From NCBI GenBank assembly GCA_037071015.1, contig JBAMOY010000001.1:1054001-1118000 (forward strand): a DNA stretch of 64,000 nt, read 5' to 3'. Positions 8,853 through 18,162 of the stretch are shown in pieces; position 1 is the stretch's first letter; each line of letters opens with the position of its first letter. The notes under the pieces are model-generated. The model was not told the DNA's origin. It made no database searches and worked only from the letters and a program-made list of their open reading frames with translations. The translations under genes and the position numbers were made by a program. This DNA is from JBAMOY01 sp037071015. GTDB lineage: Bacteria > Bacillota_I > Bacilli_A > RF39 > UBA660.

Positions 8853-9585
8853 GAATTTTGTAGGCAATTTTTAACACCAATTTAATTGGTAAAAAGCGAT
8901 TAAAAATATAATTTAACTGCATTAAAATGCCTGGAATAATCACTAATTTTCTTTTAAACATTTTTTTTATTGCGTAATCAGCAACATCAAAGCTCTCTAA
9001 AGCTTTAACTGAAAAGCTAACATTAGCTACATTATTGAAATTAGTATTAACTGGTCCTGGGCAAAGACAACCAATATATACTTCACTATGATCTCGACGT
9101 AATTCTTCGTAGATTGCCTCAGTTAAATGAAGTACGTACGCTTTTGTAGAATAATAAGTAGCCATTAGTGGTCCTGGACAAAAGGCCGCTGAAGAGGCAA
9201 CATTGAGAATATAACCTCGATTCTTTTTTTTAAAGTCCTGTAAAAAAACCTTAGTTAAAGTATGAACAGCTTTGATATTAACATCAATCATATCCATTTC
9301 TTTTTCTAAATTTGTATCGACAAATTCGCCAAACAAACCAAAACCGGCATTATTAATTAAAATATCGATATCTTCCTTTTTGACTTTATTGTATAGTTTC
9401 ATACAATTAAAGGTTGATGCCAAATCTAAGTTAATAATTTTTATATCTGTGCTAAGTTCATCCTTCAAAGATTCTAGTTTCTTTCTGTTTCGTGCTACTA
9501 AAATCAGATCATATCCTTTAGAACTCAAAATACGTGCCATATCAGCTCCAATTCCAGAACTAGCACCTGTTATTAATGCTTTCAT
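8830..9585 (-). CDS. SDR-family NAD(P)-dependent oxidoreductase
   Basis: 251 residues. Classical short-chain dehydrogenase: cofactor loop GASSGIG (7-13), LINNAGFG, catalytic Ser in NVASSAAF and YxxxK as YYSTKAY, then CPGPVNTNF. Resembles the DltE/YqjQ-like 'SDR family' subgroup; substrate unknown. It opens the accessory block inserted between rplQ and ecfA1, and ends in its own terminator. Confidence 0.85.
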   Translation of the reverse strand: MKALITGASSGIGADMARILSSKGYDLILVARNRKKLESLKDELSTDIKIINLDLASTFNCMKLYNKVKKEDIDILINNAGFGLFGEFVDTNLEKEMDMIDVNIKAVHTLTKVFLQDFKKKNRGYILNVASSAAFCPGPLMATYYSTKAYVLHLTEAIYEELRRDHSEVYIGCLCPGPVNTNFNNVANVSFSVKALESFDVADYAIKKMFKRKLVIIPGILMQLNYIFNRFLPIKLVLKIAYKIQRSKKNN

Positions 9586-9641
9586 TTTATCACCTAACTA
9601 CATTATATAATATTATTAAGCTATTTTAAATAGACGACATC

Positions 9642-10904
9642 TTATTTTAATTCTTTTTTTCGTAAATTATAGTTTACTATTTTTCGTCTTATAGGAATTA
9701 TCATTTTATATGCGTAATACAAAATAGGATGTAATATATAGTCGAATTCACCAATAAACTCAGTATATTCTCCACCCCATTTTCTTTTGAAATTATGAAT
9801 TCCAATTAAATTACTTTTACTATTTGGATCACCAATAGTTCCAAATACATCAAAGAATAAATCTTGTCGTAAAAAAGCATCTTTAATCTGTCTTTGATAA
9901 ATAGCATAATTAGCAAACAAGCTTTTATAATGATTATCGTTAGCCATATATAAACACCAACTTTTTTTGTTATAATGTACGACTAAACTAGCAGAAATAA
10001 TAACCTCTTTTTCTTTACAATCTTTAAGCATAGCTAGCTGTTCATTAACTGCAATAATATTTTTCTGTAATTCTCTTTTTTGACCATCATTTTTTTTATT
10101 AGTAACTTGGCATAATATATTCAAGTTTTTATTTAATTCTTGAAGGCGAGTAAACAATTTAGTGCGCAATTTAGGAATATCGACCCTTGCTAAATATAAA
10201 TCCACCATATTACTGTTCGAAAAAACTTTATAAAAATAACGATAATATTTATCACTATGCGAATAAAAATTCTGTCTTTTTTCTGTCATCTTCATCAAAC
10301 GTATAAAGTCTTGTATGTCATTCTGATTTCCCATTTCAATATACACTTCATTAGAAAGAGTTTTTTTTAATCTTGATTTTGTCGTGCGTGAATATCTACT
10401 TTCAATCGAATCTATATCAGCTTCTAAATCAATTCTAAAAGTATAGCGCGGTTGCATGGTCTCAAAGAATTTAGTTAATTTTTGATGTTTAAAACCAATA
10501 TTTGTCAGTGTTTCTACCAACTTATAATTATTATAGTCACCAATAATATGGGCATGATCGTCTATTGTATGAAGTCGAATATCAGGATCAATCTTAAAAA
10601 ATAAAGCTCTATGTTTAAGGCAAAAATTTCTAATTAAATTCGACATTGTTTGTACTAAATCATAGTTATAATAATCAATAGTAAATCCTCTAGGAATATA
10701 AAAATATGAATAATTAAAGGGGAGTTCCTTTTTTAATAATAATGCAGTTGCTTTCAAATAACCACGATCCATTAAACCTAAATAATACACGTTATTACCA
10801 TTAAATTTAGCTATTTGTCCCCATTCATATGACTGTAAAAAATGAGCATCCATCTTACAACAAAATTCTTTATATGAATCCTTATTTAACTCTATTAAGT
10901 CCAT
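9642..10904 (-). CDS. FemABX peptidyltransferase (lipid II aminoacyl ligase)
   Basis: 420 residues. Two GNAT-like subdomains with a helical coiled-coil insertion (about residues 250-305, heptad-rich with ELNKNLN and KRELQKN) are the signature of FemA/FemB/FemX/MurM enzymes, which add amino acids from aminoacyl-tRNA to the peptidoglycan stem lysine. HFLQSYEWGQIAKFNG near the N-terminus and DVFGTIGDPNSKSNLIGIHNFKRKWGGE near the C-terminus are strong family blocks. Start at ATG 10904 with GGAG 8 nt upstream; a GTG at 10910 is less likely. It implies a cell wall with interpeptide bridges. Confidence 0.9.
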   Translation of the reverse strand: MDLIELNKDSYKEFCCKMDAHFLQSYEWGQIAKFNGNNVYYLGLMDRGYLKATALLLKKELPFNYSYFYIPRGFTIDYYNYDLVQTMSNLIRNFCLKHRALFFKIDPDIRLHTIDDHAHIIGDYNNYKLVETLTNIGFKHQKLTKFFETMQPRYTFRIDLEADIDSIESRYSRTTKSRLKKTLSNEVYIEMGNQNDIQDFIRLMKMTEKRQNFYSHSDKYYRYFYKVFSNSNMVDLYLARVDIPKLRTKLFTRLQELNKNLNILCQVTNKKNDGQKRELQKNIIAVNEQLAMLKDCKEKEVIISASLVVHYNKKSWCLYMANDNHYKSLFANYAIYQRQIKDAFLRQDLFFDVFGTIGDPNSKSNLIGIHNFKRKWGGEYTEFIGEFDYILHPILYYAYKMIIPIRRKIVNYNLRKKELK

Positions 10905-11031
10905 ATACACATCTCCAATATAAATCGTTAGAACAATAAAGTTATAACATCAATTACATTATAGACTATTTTAGGCTAACAATCAATAGTAATTTTTGAA
11001 TAATTTATAATTAAATTAGGTGGATAGATAT

Positions 11032-11253
11032 ATGTATAAAAGAATAAAAGATCTTAGAGAAGATAGTGATTTAACACAAAAACAAATAGCAGACATTCTA
11101 AACATTTCACAAAGAGGTTATTCACATTATGAAACAGGTGATAATGACATCCCGACAGAAATACTAATAAAATTATCTAAATATTATAATACTAGTATTG
11201 ATTATATTTTAGAGATGACTAATATCAAAAAGCCTTATAACAGAAAAAAGTAA
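11032..11253 (+). CDS. XRE-family helix-turn-helix regulator
   Basis: 73 residues, essentially one Cro/C1-type HTH: IKDLREDSDLTQKQIADIL, recognition helix with ISQRGYSHYETG, then IPTEILIKLSKYYNTSIDYI. Start at ATG 11032 with AGGTGG 8 nt upstream; a GTG at 11020 overlaps that SD. One of two plus-strand genes, divergent from the FemABX gene and convergent with the ABC exporter gene, so it may control either. A short basic tail (KKPYNRKK) follows. Confidence 0.9.
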   Translation: MYKRIKDLREDSDLTQKQIADILNISQRGYSHYETGDNDIPTEILIKLSKYYNTSIDYILEMTNIKKPYNRKK

Positions 11254-11278
11254 TTAAAATATTTTAATTACTTTTTTA
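11250..11278. terminator. bidirectional intrinsic terminator
   Basis: Perfect palindrome GTAATTAAAAT/ATTTTAATTAC (11250-11271) flanked by CTTTTTT on one strand and, on the other, also CTTTTTT. It serves the converging XRE and ABC exporter genes. Confidence 0.8.
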
Positions 11279-11282
11279 TTAC

Positions 11283-12965
11283 TTAAGCAAATACTCGCAT
11301 TTTTTTAGATATTTTACGAGTTGAAGCAATTGAACCTTTTTCAATTTTAAATACTCTATCAACAACCGACATACAAGCATCACTAGCTGAGAAAATAATA
11401 ATAGTCCGACTACCACGAAGATGATTTAGTATTTTCATAATTGTCTCTTTTTCCTTGGCTGATAAGCTTAAAGGAAACTCATATAAAATAATAATCTCAC
11501 TCTTAGTAAGTAAAGTCCTAGCTAATCCTATAATATATCTTTTACCAGATGGCAGTTTATTAACATTTGTATTATAACCTTTCGGCAAACTTTTAATGTA
11601 ATCATGAATTTTTAATTGACGACAAATAGAAAAAATCCTATGTTTATCTTTTTCAACTAACTTTAAATTTTTCATAATTGTATCATCAAAAAAATAAGGT
11701 TTAGTTACAATATAATTAATATTTGAACTATATACTTTTTTAGTATAATCCATTAAATTAATATTGTCCACGTAGATATCTCCACTGTTTTGCATTATTT
11801 CACGTCGTAATAAATAAAATATAGTTCTCTTCCCACTACCACGACCACCTAGAAATAATACACTTTCATTAGCATTAATAGTAAATGAAATGTTATTAAT
11901 AGTTGTTAAACCGTTGACTTCAGTATTTTGCTTATATGAAACATTTTCAAAATTTAATATACCCAGAATATTATCTAACTTATTATTTCCAAAATCCAAT
12001 ATTTTCTTATCTGTAAAATCAAATATAATTTTTACACGATTAGTTGATATATTTGCATTTTTTAATTCTGGCAAAATATTCATAAAATCATTGGCTATTT
12101 CAATGCCGGATAGTATATATGGCACTACAATTAAATATGTAGTTAAAGTTAGCGAACCTTTTGAAACGAGAAATATTAGAAATAATACAATACAAGTTTT
12201 AATGAACTGATAAAAAATATGAAAATAATTATCAATATATGAGCCACATATATCATATTGTTTTCGATCTTTAATATACTTTTTAGTACTACTTAAAAAG
12301 CGATTTTTAATTTCTCTTTCAATGTTTAAATCACAGACTAACTCTTTGGAATCTACTAATTCCGAAAAACAACGATACTGTGCATCGTGATCTTCAACAG
12401 TTAATCTATTGGCATAAGCTCTTTTATTTTGTAAATAATTTAAAATCTTATAATTTAATAAATCAACACACACAATCACTAAAGCAACTGGAATATTAAT
12501 AGTAAAAATTATTCCAACAGTTAATAAAACACGAAATAATCTTGCCAATCTAGTTGCAATTAAATAAGAAAATTCCGAAACAGTATAAACATCATTATGA
12601 ATAATATTTATTAATTTCTCTTTGGAATTATTATCAAAATTTACACTGGTAGCTTTAATAACTTTTTTAAATATTTGTTCTTGAAGATTGATATATGTAT
12701 GATTTAATAATTTATAATGAAAACGGTAATTAATATCCCATGACATTTTACGAATAAAAATAAAGGAAAAAGACAATAGAGCAAAACCGATTGCCCAAGT
12801 ATATTTTTCGTTTGTTAAATTAGTAATTACATTAGCTTCAAAAACTGGTTCAATTATTAAACATATACTAGCCAATAATACCATGAAAAAGCATATTAAA
12901 AAGTATTTACGACTCGGTTTTGCTAATGTATGCCATGATTTAAACATACTAATATTTTCCCTCAT
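11283..12965 (-). CDS. ABC exporter-like protein with degenerate ATPase domain
   Basis: 560 residues with the TMD-NBD layout of an exporter half-transporter: up to six hydrophobic spans in residues 20-300, nucleotide-binding domain 330-560. The fold is recognisable but the catalytic motifs are altered: Walker A GGRGSGKRT has Arg380 in place of Ser; the Q-loop Gln is Lys422; the signature is LPSGK (471-475) for LSGGQ; Walker B is IIILYEF with Tyr495 for Asp; no switch His is present (FSASD). It probably cannot hydrolyse ATP alone. Half-transporters like this normally pair with an active partner, but none is encoded next to it. SD AGAGGGAC. Operonic with the next gene upstream. Confidence 0.8.
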   Translation of the reverse strand: MRENISMFKSWHTLAKPSRKYFLICFFMVLLASICLIIEPVFEANVITNLTNEKYTWAIGFALLSFSFIFIRKMSWDINYRFHYKLLNHTYINLQEQIFKKVIKATSVNFDNNSKEKLINIIHNDVYTVSEFSYLIATRLARLFRVLLTVGIIFTINIPVALVIVCVDLLNYKILNYLQNKRAYANRLTVEDHDAQYRCFSELVDSKELVCDLNIEREIKNRFLSSTKKYIKDRKQYDICGSYIDNYFHIFYQFIKTCIVLFLIFLVSKGSLTLTTYLIVVPYILSGIEIANDFMNILPELKNANISTNRVKIIFDFTDKKILDFGNNKLDNILGILNFENVSYKQNTEVNGLTTINNISFTINANESVLFLGGRGSGKRTIFYLLRREIMQNSGDIYVDNINLMDYTKKVYSSNINYIVTKPYFFDDTIMKNLKLVEKDKHRIFSICRQLKIHDYIKSLPKGYNTNVNKLPSGKRYIIGLARTLLTKSEIIILYEFPLSLSAKEKETIMKILNHLRGSRTIIIFSASDACMSVVDRVFKIEKGSIASTRKISKKMRVFA

Positions 12966-12981
12966 ATGTCCCTCTTACATT

Positions 12982-14163
12982 TTATTCTATATTTTTATCA
13001 TATTCAATATCAGATACTTCGTATTTTCTTCTACTTGAGATAGCTCCCAATATTCTAGTAGATGACCAACCTAGTATAGCTAAAATAAAGAAATATAGTA
13101 CTCCAAAAATAGTAAATTCTGGTGCTGTTTCGGTTAATAAACCAATTATTGAGGCCCCAGCACTCATCGATGTCACTATTGTTAAACTATCCACTGATTT
13201 GGAAGTAACATCTTGTTTTAAGCCATCAAAAAGTTTTTGAGCTGATGAAACATAATTTTTCGTCATGTTCCATAGATATTTTATATAATCTAAAGTATCA
13301 CGTAACGTCTCATATCTATATCCGGAAATAGCTAAAAATTCTCTTAAATCATCATTACTCTTAGCTATTTTTTCTCTAGTTGATATGTATGTACTCATCT
13401 GGTTAATACGGCCATCAATTAAATTGATTGTCTTAGCATACCCTTCTAGTTTAGTGGTAAATTTAACAATATCAGAACCTTTTACATTAGCATTTTCTTT
13501 AACAGAATCTATTTTTTCCCAAATAATTCTATGCAAATTTAAATACCTATGCAATTGTCCTTTAAACTCTCTTATAAAAATTTGTTCCTCAATATATCTT
13601 TCAATATTTTCAGAAGATTGTTTCTTATTATTTATAAAATAATATTTATCGCCTCTGATAACATCATAATTATCATTTATGAATTCAAAATACTTTTGTT
13701 TTTCAGTACGAGCTAATAAATCTGTAATCTCTTCTTTTTTAGCATTATCAAATACAATAAAATAAGGATAAACTGTTTCAATATTAGCTAATTCTTTAGG
13801 AACCGGGGCACCTAAACTAAATATATAATTAAAAGCTGGCGATAATTTAGTTTCATAATAATCTGTAACTTTCTGAATATCAGTAAACATAGTATCTTCA
13901 CTAACATCCTGATTGTTAAGAACTATTAAACCATCCTCAAAAATTTTAACTTTGATTCTTTGAGCGGTAATAAACTCAATATATTCTTCACCTGAAACTC
14001 CATAATCAATTTTACCAATCTCTAACTGTTTATGAAACTCTTCAAGTTTATCTTGATCTAAATCTAATTGCGAACGACATTCTCTTAAAAAATCATATAT
14101 TTCAGATAATTGTAACATGGTACGTTGAAACCAACCACCAACATATATATTACTTATTTTCAT
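12982..14163 (-). CDS. unknown protein, coiled coil plus two C-terminal TM segments
   Basis: 393 residues from ATG 14163 (AGGAG 8 nt upstream; a GTG at 14172 is too close to the SD). Residues 1-180 look alpha/beta (strand-like QRIKVKIFEDGLIVLNN and YPYFIVFDN). Residues 180-330 are long charged helices, likely coiled coil. Two hydrophobic segments near 335-355 and 358-378 are followed by a short polar tail. The order (soluble domain, long helices, two C-terminal TMs) recalls CorA-like or RMD1/DUF155-like proteins, but I see no GMN motif and no clear homology. It sits between a GNAT gene (11 bp) and the degenerate exporter gene (16 bp). Confidence 0.55.
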   Translation of the reverse strand: MKISNIYVGGWFQRTMLQLSEIYDFLRECRSQLDLDQDKLEEFHKQLEIGKIDYGVSGEEYIEFITAQRIKVKIFEDGLIVLNNQDVSEDTMFTDIQKVTDYYETKLSPAFNYIFSLGAPVPKELANIETVYPYFIVFDNAKKEEITDLLARTEKQKYFEFINDNYDVIRGDKYYFINNKKQSSENIERYIEEQIFIREFKGQLHRYLNLHRIIWEKIDSVKENANVKGSDIVKFTTKLEGYAKTINLIDGRINQMSTYISTREKIAKSNDDLREFLAISGYRYETLRDTLDYIKYLWNMTKNYVSSAQKLFDGLKQDVTSKSVDSLTIVTSMSAGASIIGLLTETAPEFTIFGVLYFFILAILGWSSTRILGAISSRRKYEVSDIEYDKNIE

Positions 14164-14174
14164 TTTACACACTC

Positions 14175-14612
14175 CTATATATCCTTTGAAAAAAACTTAG
14201 CATCATTAACCATAAAGCCATATTTCTTATAACATGCATGAGCAGCCTCACGATAATTATTTGACCATAATTCAATTGTCTTACATTTTTGTTCTTTACA
14301 TATTCCTGTTATAAAATTTAGCATATCAGTAGCTATATTATGTCTACGATATTCTTTTTTAACACACACATGATTTAATATCGCATACGTATTCATATTT
14401 TCATACATTGTAGGAATTATAGTTATTTTAGCATGCGAAACAATCTTACCATCAATTGTACCAACTATATAAATATGTTCATCACTATTCATAGTTTTTT
14501 TAAACGTATCATAAGCATATTCTAAACTTGTACTTTCTTCGAAACATTCATTACATAAATTAACAATATCTGCAACATCTTCTAATGTTGCTATCTTAAA
14601 TCTAACATCCAA
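14175..14612 (-). CDS. GNAT-family N-acetyltransferase
   Basis: 145 residues. Motif A is HVCVKKEYRRHNIATDML, with R-R-H-N-I-A matching the Q/RxxGxG/A pyrophosphate loop in relaxed form. The C-terminal ACYKKYGFMVNDAKFF block is the usual GNAT motif B. Acetyl-CoA-dependent acyl transfer to an unknown amine. First gene of a three-gene operon with the unknown membrane protein and the ABC exporter, read from the promoter at 14660-14689. SD GGAGGG. Confidence 0.85.
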   Translation of the reverse strand: MDVRFKIATLEDVADIVNLCNECFEESTSLEYAYDTFKKTMNSDEHIYIVGTIDGKIVSHAKITIIPTMYENMNTYAILNHVCVKKEYRRHNIATDMLNFITGICKEQKCKTIELWSNNYREAAHACYKKYGFMVNDAKFFSKDI

Positions 14613-14659
14613 GAAAAACCCTCCATTTCACTTTGTCTACCTTACTTCTTACACTACCA

Positions 14660-14689
14660 ATTGTAGCTGATAGTTAGCTGAAATGTCAA
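14660..14689 (-). promoter_or_regulatory. sigma-A promoter of the GNAT-unknown-ABC operon
   Basis: TTGACA (14684-14689), 18-bp spacer, TACAAT (14660-14665) on the minus strand. Just upstream lie repeats of the type ATGTCAATATTAACAT and TTAACATT (14683-14713) that could be an operator; that part is speculative. Confidence 0.75.
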
Positions 14690-14724
14690 TATTAACATTT
14701 GCGTGTTAACATTAAAAGTGTAAA

Positions 14725-14750
14725 CAAAAAAAAAGATACTAATGTATCTT
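14725..14750 (-). terminator. intrinsic terminator after the 14761-15600 gene
   Basis: AAGATAC-loop-GTATCTT stem (14733-14750) followed by nine T on the minus strand. Confidence 0.85.
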
Positions 14751-14760
14751 CTTTTAGGGT

Positions 14761-15600
14761 TTATTTTACTGCCTCTATACTTTCTAAAACATAATTGTTA
14801 TTATCTTTTACCAAAGTATATATTAGTGTGTTTAATTTATCTTTATATTGAGAAATATCATTTGCATCTATGCCACTAGCAACAATATTTTTCATATCAT
14901 AATCACTATATAATATTTTTTTACTTGCATCTACTATTGTTCCACTTGTATCAGGAGTTGTATACCCCACTTTAACATACAATTCTATTTTATCTTCTAC
15001 TTGTTCAGCTTTATCATAAAGATATTCTTCACTATATATTCCAGATCCACATCCTGCTGGGGTTGTCTTATCAATAAACTTATTTGAATTATTATCATAT
15101 ACAATATTACCATTACCATGACAATAATAAAATTCTGACTTGAAAGTTTGTTTTTTATAATCTTTTACTCCAAATAGCTTTATATAGTTAGATTTAAATT
15201 GTTCTTCTGATACTTCGAAATTATCAAATCCCTCACTAGAATTATAATTTTTGTGATAAACATAAGAATAAACAATTGACATACATTCATCAAATGATAA
15301 ATCATTTACATTAAACTTATTTCCATTTTTAAAAACATTATTATAATTGAAAAGTAATAAATAATTTGAAGAAATAAAATTATCATAAAACTCTTTCGCT
15401 ACAGTATCTAAGTTTTCGATTTTAGAATACTTTTCCTCTTTAATAACATTATTTTCAGCTTTATTATCGTTTGTTATATCATTATCTTTGTGTTTTAATA
15501 AATCGTCTTTATTAACTATAAAGATAATCGTTCCAATAAGTAATAATGATACGATTAAAATTAAAACTATTGCTAGTACACTATTAACTTCCTTTTTCAT
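14761..15600 (-). CDS. membrane-anchored extracytoplasmic protein, function unknown
   Basis: 279 residues: one transmembrane helix (about 8-30) after a short MKKE start, a charged Asn/Lys/Asp linker (31-60), then a soluble domain of about 215 residues with several aromatic strands and CHGNG and PAGCGSG segments. No lipobox Cys at a signal-peptide end, so an uncleaved anchor is likely. Stands alone between the rplQ terminator and its own terminator. Family not recognised. Confidence 0.55.
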   Translation of the reverse strand: MKKEVNSVLAIVLILIVSLLLIGTIIFIVNKDDLLKHKDNDITNDNKAENNVIKEEKYSKIENLDTVAKEFYDNFISSNYLLLFNYNNVFKNGNKFNVNDLSFDECMSIVYSYVYHKNYNSSEGFDNFEVSEEQFKSNYIKLFGVKDYKKQTFKSEFYYCHGNGNIVYDNNSNKFIDKTTPAGCGSGIYSEEYLYDKAEQVEDKIELYVKVGYTTPDTSGTIVDASKKILYSDYDMKNIVASGIDANDISQYKDKLNTLIYTLVKDNNNYVLESIEAVK

Positions 15601-15668
15601 ATTTTAAATAACCATCCTTTCTAATCTATTATATACCACTTATTTCTTTCTAAGTAAATATTAATATT

Positions 15669-15692
15669 AAAAAAGATGCTTATTTAGCATCT
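15669..15692 (-). terminator. intrinsic terminator of the ribosomal superoperon
   Basis: AGATGC-loop-GCATCT followed by six T on the minus strand. The 5' arm is the end of rplQ and the loop contains its TAA stop. Marks the end of the rpsJ-to-rplQ transcript. Confidence 0.8.
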
Positions 15693-16033
15693 CCTTCAAC
15701 TAATTCTAATATAACCATAAGTGCATCGTCACCACGACGTTCATTTAATTTTAAAATTCTAGTATATCCACCATTTCTACCTGCATAACGTTTAGCTAAG
15801 TCATCAAATACTTTCTTAACAGCTTCATTGTCATTTTGTAAAAATGCTAGGGCTTTTCTTCTTGCAACTAATGAACCGTCTTTTCCATATGAAATCATTT
15901 TATCAACAAATTTACGTACTTCTTTGGCGCGTGTTTCGGTTGTTTCAATTTTTTCATTCATTATAACAGCTTTAGTTAAATTTGCAAGCATACTTCTTCT
16001 ATGTTTGTTAGTACGTCCTAATTTTCTGTACAT
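15680..16033 (-). CDS. rplQ: 50S ribosomal protein L17
   Basis: 117 residues. [19 protein letters not shown], the [13 protein letters not shown] block and the C-terminal [14 protein letters not shown] are diagnostic. Last gene of the alpha operon, 21 bp after rpoA; in most Bacilli it is followed by ecfA1, but here about 7 kb of other genes intervene. Confidence 0.98.
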   Translation of the reverse strand: MYRKLGRTNKHRRSMLANLTKAVIMNEKIETTETRAKEVRKFVDKMISYGKDGSLVARRKALAFLQNDNEAVKKVFDDLAKRYAGRNGGYTRILKLNERRGDDALMVILELVEGDAK

Positions 16034-16054
16034 ATTAAATCCTCCTAACTATTT

Positions 16055-17005
16055 TTAGTCTTCATCTCTAAATTTAAGTCCCATATCTTTAATTTTATCC
16101 ATTACTTCTTTTAGAGATTTTTTACCTAAATTACGTATTTTCATCATTTCTAATTCTGTTTTTTCTGTCAAATCGCCTAATGTATTAACATTAGCTCTTT
16201 TTAAACAGTTATAAGCTCTCACAGAAAAATCTAAATCATCAATTGGTGTTTCTAATTTCTTTAATTTACTGTCCTCTTTTTTAGCATTCATAATACCGGT
16301 TGTATCAGCAATATCACTTAAATTAGTAATAATATTTAAATGTTCAATTAAAATTTTTGCTCCTAAAGCCATTGCTTCTTCAGGTTTTATTGAACCATTA
16401 GTGTAAACATTCATTATCAAACGATCATAACTTGCATCTTGTCCAACACGAGCATTATCAACATCATAACTAATTCTCTCAATTGGTGAATAAATAGCAT
16501 CAATTGGTATAAAACCTAACTTATTGTTTTCAACAAACTTTTTATTTTCATTTGAAGGAACATATCCACGTCCACTTGAAATAATAAGATCCATGTCCAA
16601 TTTACCACCTTTAGATAATGTAGCAATTACCTGATCCTTATTAATAATTTCCACATCAGCATCAGTTTCAATATCTGCGGCGGTTACAACTCTTTCCTCA
16701 TTTACTGATAAATGAAGAACCTTGTCTTCCTCAACATGTTTTTTTACAACAACATTTTTTAGATTTAATATTATTGCAGTTACATCTTCTACAATGCCAT
16801 CAATTGTTTGGAATTCATGCATTACACCATCAATTTTAACAGCTACAATTGCACTTCCTGGCATACTTGAAAGCATAACCCTTCTAAGAGCATTACCAAT
16901 AGTTGTTCCGAAACCTCTTTCAAGTGGTTCTAATTCAAATTTTCCAAAATTATTATTTTCTACATATTCAGTTATTTTATATATTGGTTTTTCAAAGTTT
17001 AACAC
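16055..17005 (-). CDS. rpoA: RNA polymerase alpha subunit
   Basis: 316 residues. N-terminal dimerisation domain with GFGTTIGNALRRVMLSSMPG, C-terminal domain (about 240-310) with two helix-hairpin-helix-like blocks (NTLGDLTEK and IRNLGKKSLKEV) that contact UP elements and activators. Start codon is GTG with GGAGTGA upstream. Between rpsK and rplQ as usual. Confidence 0.98.
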   Translation of the reverse strand: MLNFEKPIYKITEYVENNNFGKFELEPLERGFGTTIGNALRRVMLSSMPGSAIVAVKIDGVMHEFQTIDGIVEDVTAIILNLKNVVVKKHVEEDKVLHLSVNEERVVTAADIETDADVEIINKDQVIATLSKGGKLDMDLIISSGRGYVPSNENKKFVENNKLGFIPIDAIYSPIERISYDVDNARVGQDASYDRLIMNVYTNGSIKPEEAMALGAKILIEHLNIITNLSDIADTTGIMNAKKEDSKLKKLETPIDDLDFSVRAYNCLKRANVNTLGDLTEKTELEMMKIRNLGKKSLKEVMDKIKDMGLKFRDED

Positions 17006-17023
17006 TTCTATTCACTCCTTTCA

Positions 17024-17407
17024 TTATCCACGAGGACGTTTTGGTGGACGACATCCATTATGAGGTACTGGTGTAACATCGGAAATTGAAGTAATTTCTA
17101 AACCTGCAGTTTGTAATGAACGAATCGCAGTCTCACGTCCAGATCCTAGACCTTTTACATAAACTTCAACTTTTTTCATACCCATATCTACAGCAGCTTT
17201 TCCAGCAGCTTCTGCGCTCATACCAGCAGCAAATGGAGTAGATTTTTTACTTCCTTTAAATCCCAAAGTTCCAGCTGATGCCCAGCTAATTGCATTACCA
17301 TCTTTATCACAAATCGTTACAATTGTGTTATTAAAAGTTGAATGAACATATGCTTTTCCTTCAGGAACATTCTTTTTAACTTTACGTTTTCTTGGTTTAT
17401 AAGCCAT
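17024..17407 (-). CDS. rpsK: 30S ribosomal protein S11
   Basis: 127 residues. [16 protein letters not shown], the [21 protein letters not shown] region and the C-terminal [13 protein letters not shown] tail that lines the mRNA exit channel are all intact. Confidence 0.98.
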   Translation of the reverse strand: MAYKPRKRKVKKNVPEGKAYVHSTFNNTIVTICDKDGNAISWASAGTLGFKGSKKSTPFAAGMSAEAAGKAAVDMGMKKVEVYVKGLGSGRETAIRSLQTAGLEITSISDVTPVPHNGCRPPKRPRG

Positions 17408-17433
17408 TTATATAACCTCCTTTGTATGCTTAA

Positions 17434-17799
17434 TTATTTTTTCTTATTAGCAACAGTTTTTCCTTTACCCTTACGAGTTCTTGCATTTCTGTTTGTTCTT
17501 TGGCCTCTTACAGGTAATCCTTTTTTATGACGAGTTCCCTGATAAGAGTTAATTTCCATTTTTGTCTTAATATTCATATTAACTTCACGGCGTAAATCAC
17601 CTTCAGTTAAGTAATTATTAACTACATCACGAATGGCAACTAATTCTTCATTAGTTAAATCTCCAGCCTTTTTGTTAATATCAATATTAGCCTCTTTCAA
17701 AATCTTATTTGATAAACTTCTTCCAATACCATAAATATAAGTTAAAGCAATTTCAACTCTTTTATTGTTTGGAATATCTACACCTTTAATACGTGCCAT
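17434..17799 (-). CDS. rpsM: 30S ribosomal protein S13
   Basis: 121 residues. [26 protein letters not shown] with the H2TH fold, [16 protein letters not shown] and the basic C-terminal tail that reaches P-site tRNA ([13 protein letters not shown]). Follows rpmJ by 15 bp. Confidence 0.98.
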   Translation of the reverse strand: MARIKGVDIPNNKRVEIALTYIYGIGRSLSNKILKEANIDINKKAGDLTNEELVAIRDVVNNYLTEGDLRREVNMNIKTKMEINSYQGTRHKKGLPVRGQRTNRNARTRKGKGKTVANKKK

Positions 17800-17814
17800 A
17801 AAACACCTCCTATA

Positions 17815-17928
17815 TTAACCTTGTCTTTGTTTATGTTTTGGGTTAGTACAAATTACATATACTTTTCCCTTACGTTTAATTATTTTACATTTATCACAGA
17901 TTTTTTTTACTGATGGTCTTACTTTCAT
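17815..17928 (-). CDS. rpmJ: 50S ribosomal protein L36
   Basis: 37-residue ribosomal protein beginning [20 protein letters not shown]. The C-x2-C-x12-C-x4-H zinc motif is complete (CDKC, ICTNPKH), so this is the zinc-containing C+ form. AGGAGGGAT precedes the ATG at 17928. In the standard infA-rpmJ-rpsM-rpsK order. Confidence 0.96.
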   Translation of the reverse strand: MKVRPSVKKICDKCKIIKRKGKVYVICTNPKHKQRQG

Positions 17929-17942
17929 TATAATCCCTCCTA

Positions 17943-18158
17943 CTATTTTCTATAGGTTATGCGCCCACGTTTTAAATCATATGGCGATAATTCTATAACC
18001 ACTGTATCCCCTTCTAAAATGCGAATGTGATTCATTCGGATTTTACCAGAAACGTGGGCAATTACAGTGTGTTTATTTTCTAATTCTACTTTAAATTCGT
18101 AACCTGGTAAAACTTCAATAACTTTACCCTCAACTTCTATTACGTCGTTCTTAGCCAT
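17943..18158 (-). CDS. infA: translation initiation factor IF-1
   Basis: 71 residues, a single S1/OB fold: [38 protein letters not shown] and the C-terminal [11 protein letters not shown]. Typical sequence, one residue shorter than most. SD GAGGTGA overlaps the TGA stop of map. Confidence 0.97.
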   Translation of the reverse strand: MAKNDVIEVEGKVIEVLPGYEFKVELENKHTVIAHVSGKIRMNHIRILEGDTVVIELSPYDLKRGRITYRK

Positions 18159-18162
18159 TTTA

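Noticed and set aside
9272..9610. 112-codon plus-strand frame opposite the SDR gene
   Set aside because: It is a shadow of a well-supported gene with clear SDR motifs, without an SD or recognisable domain.
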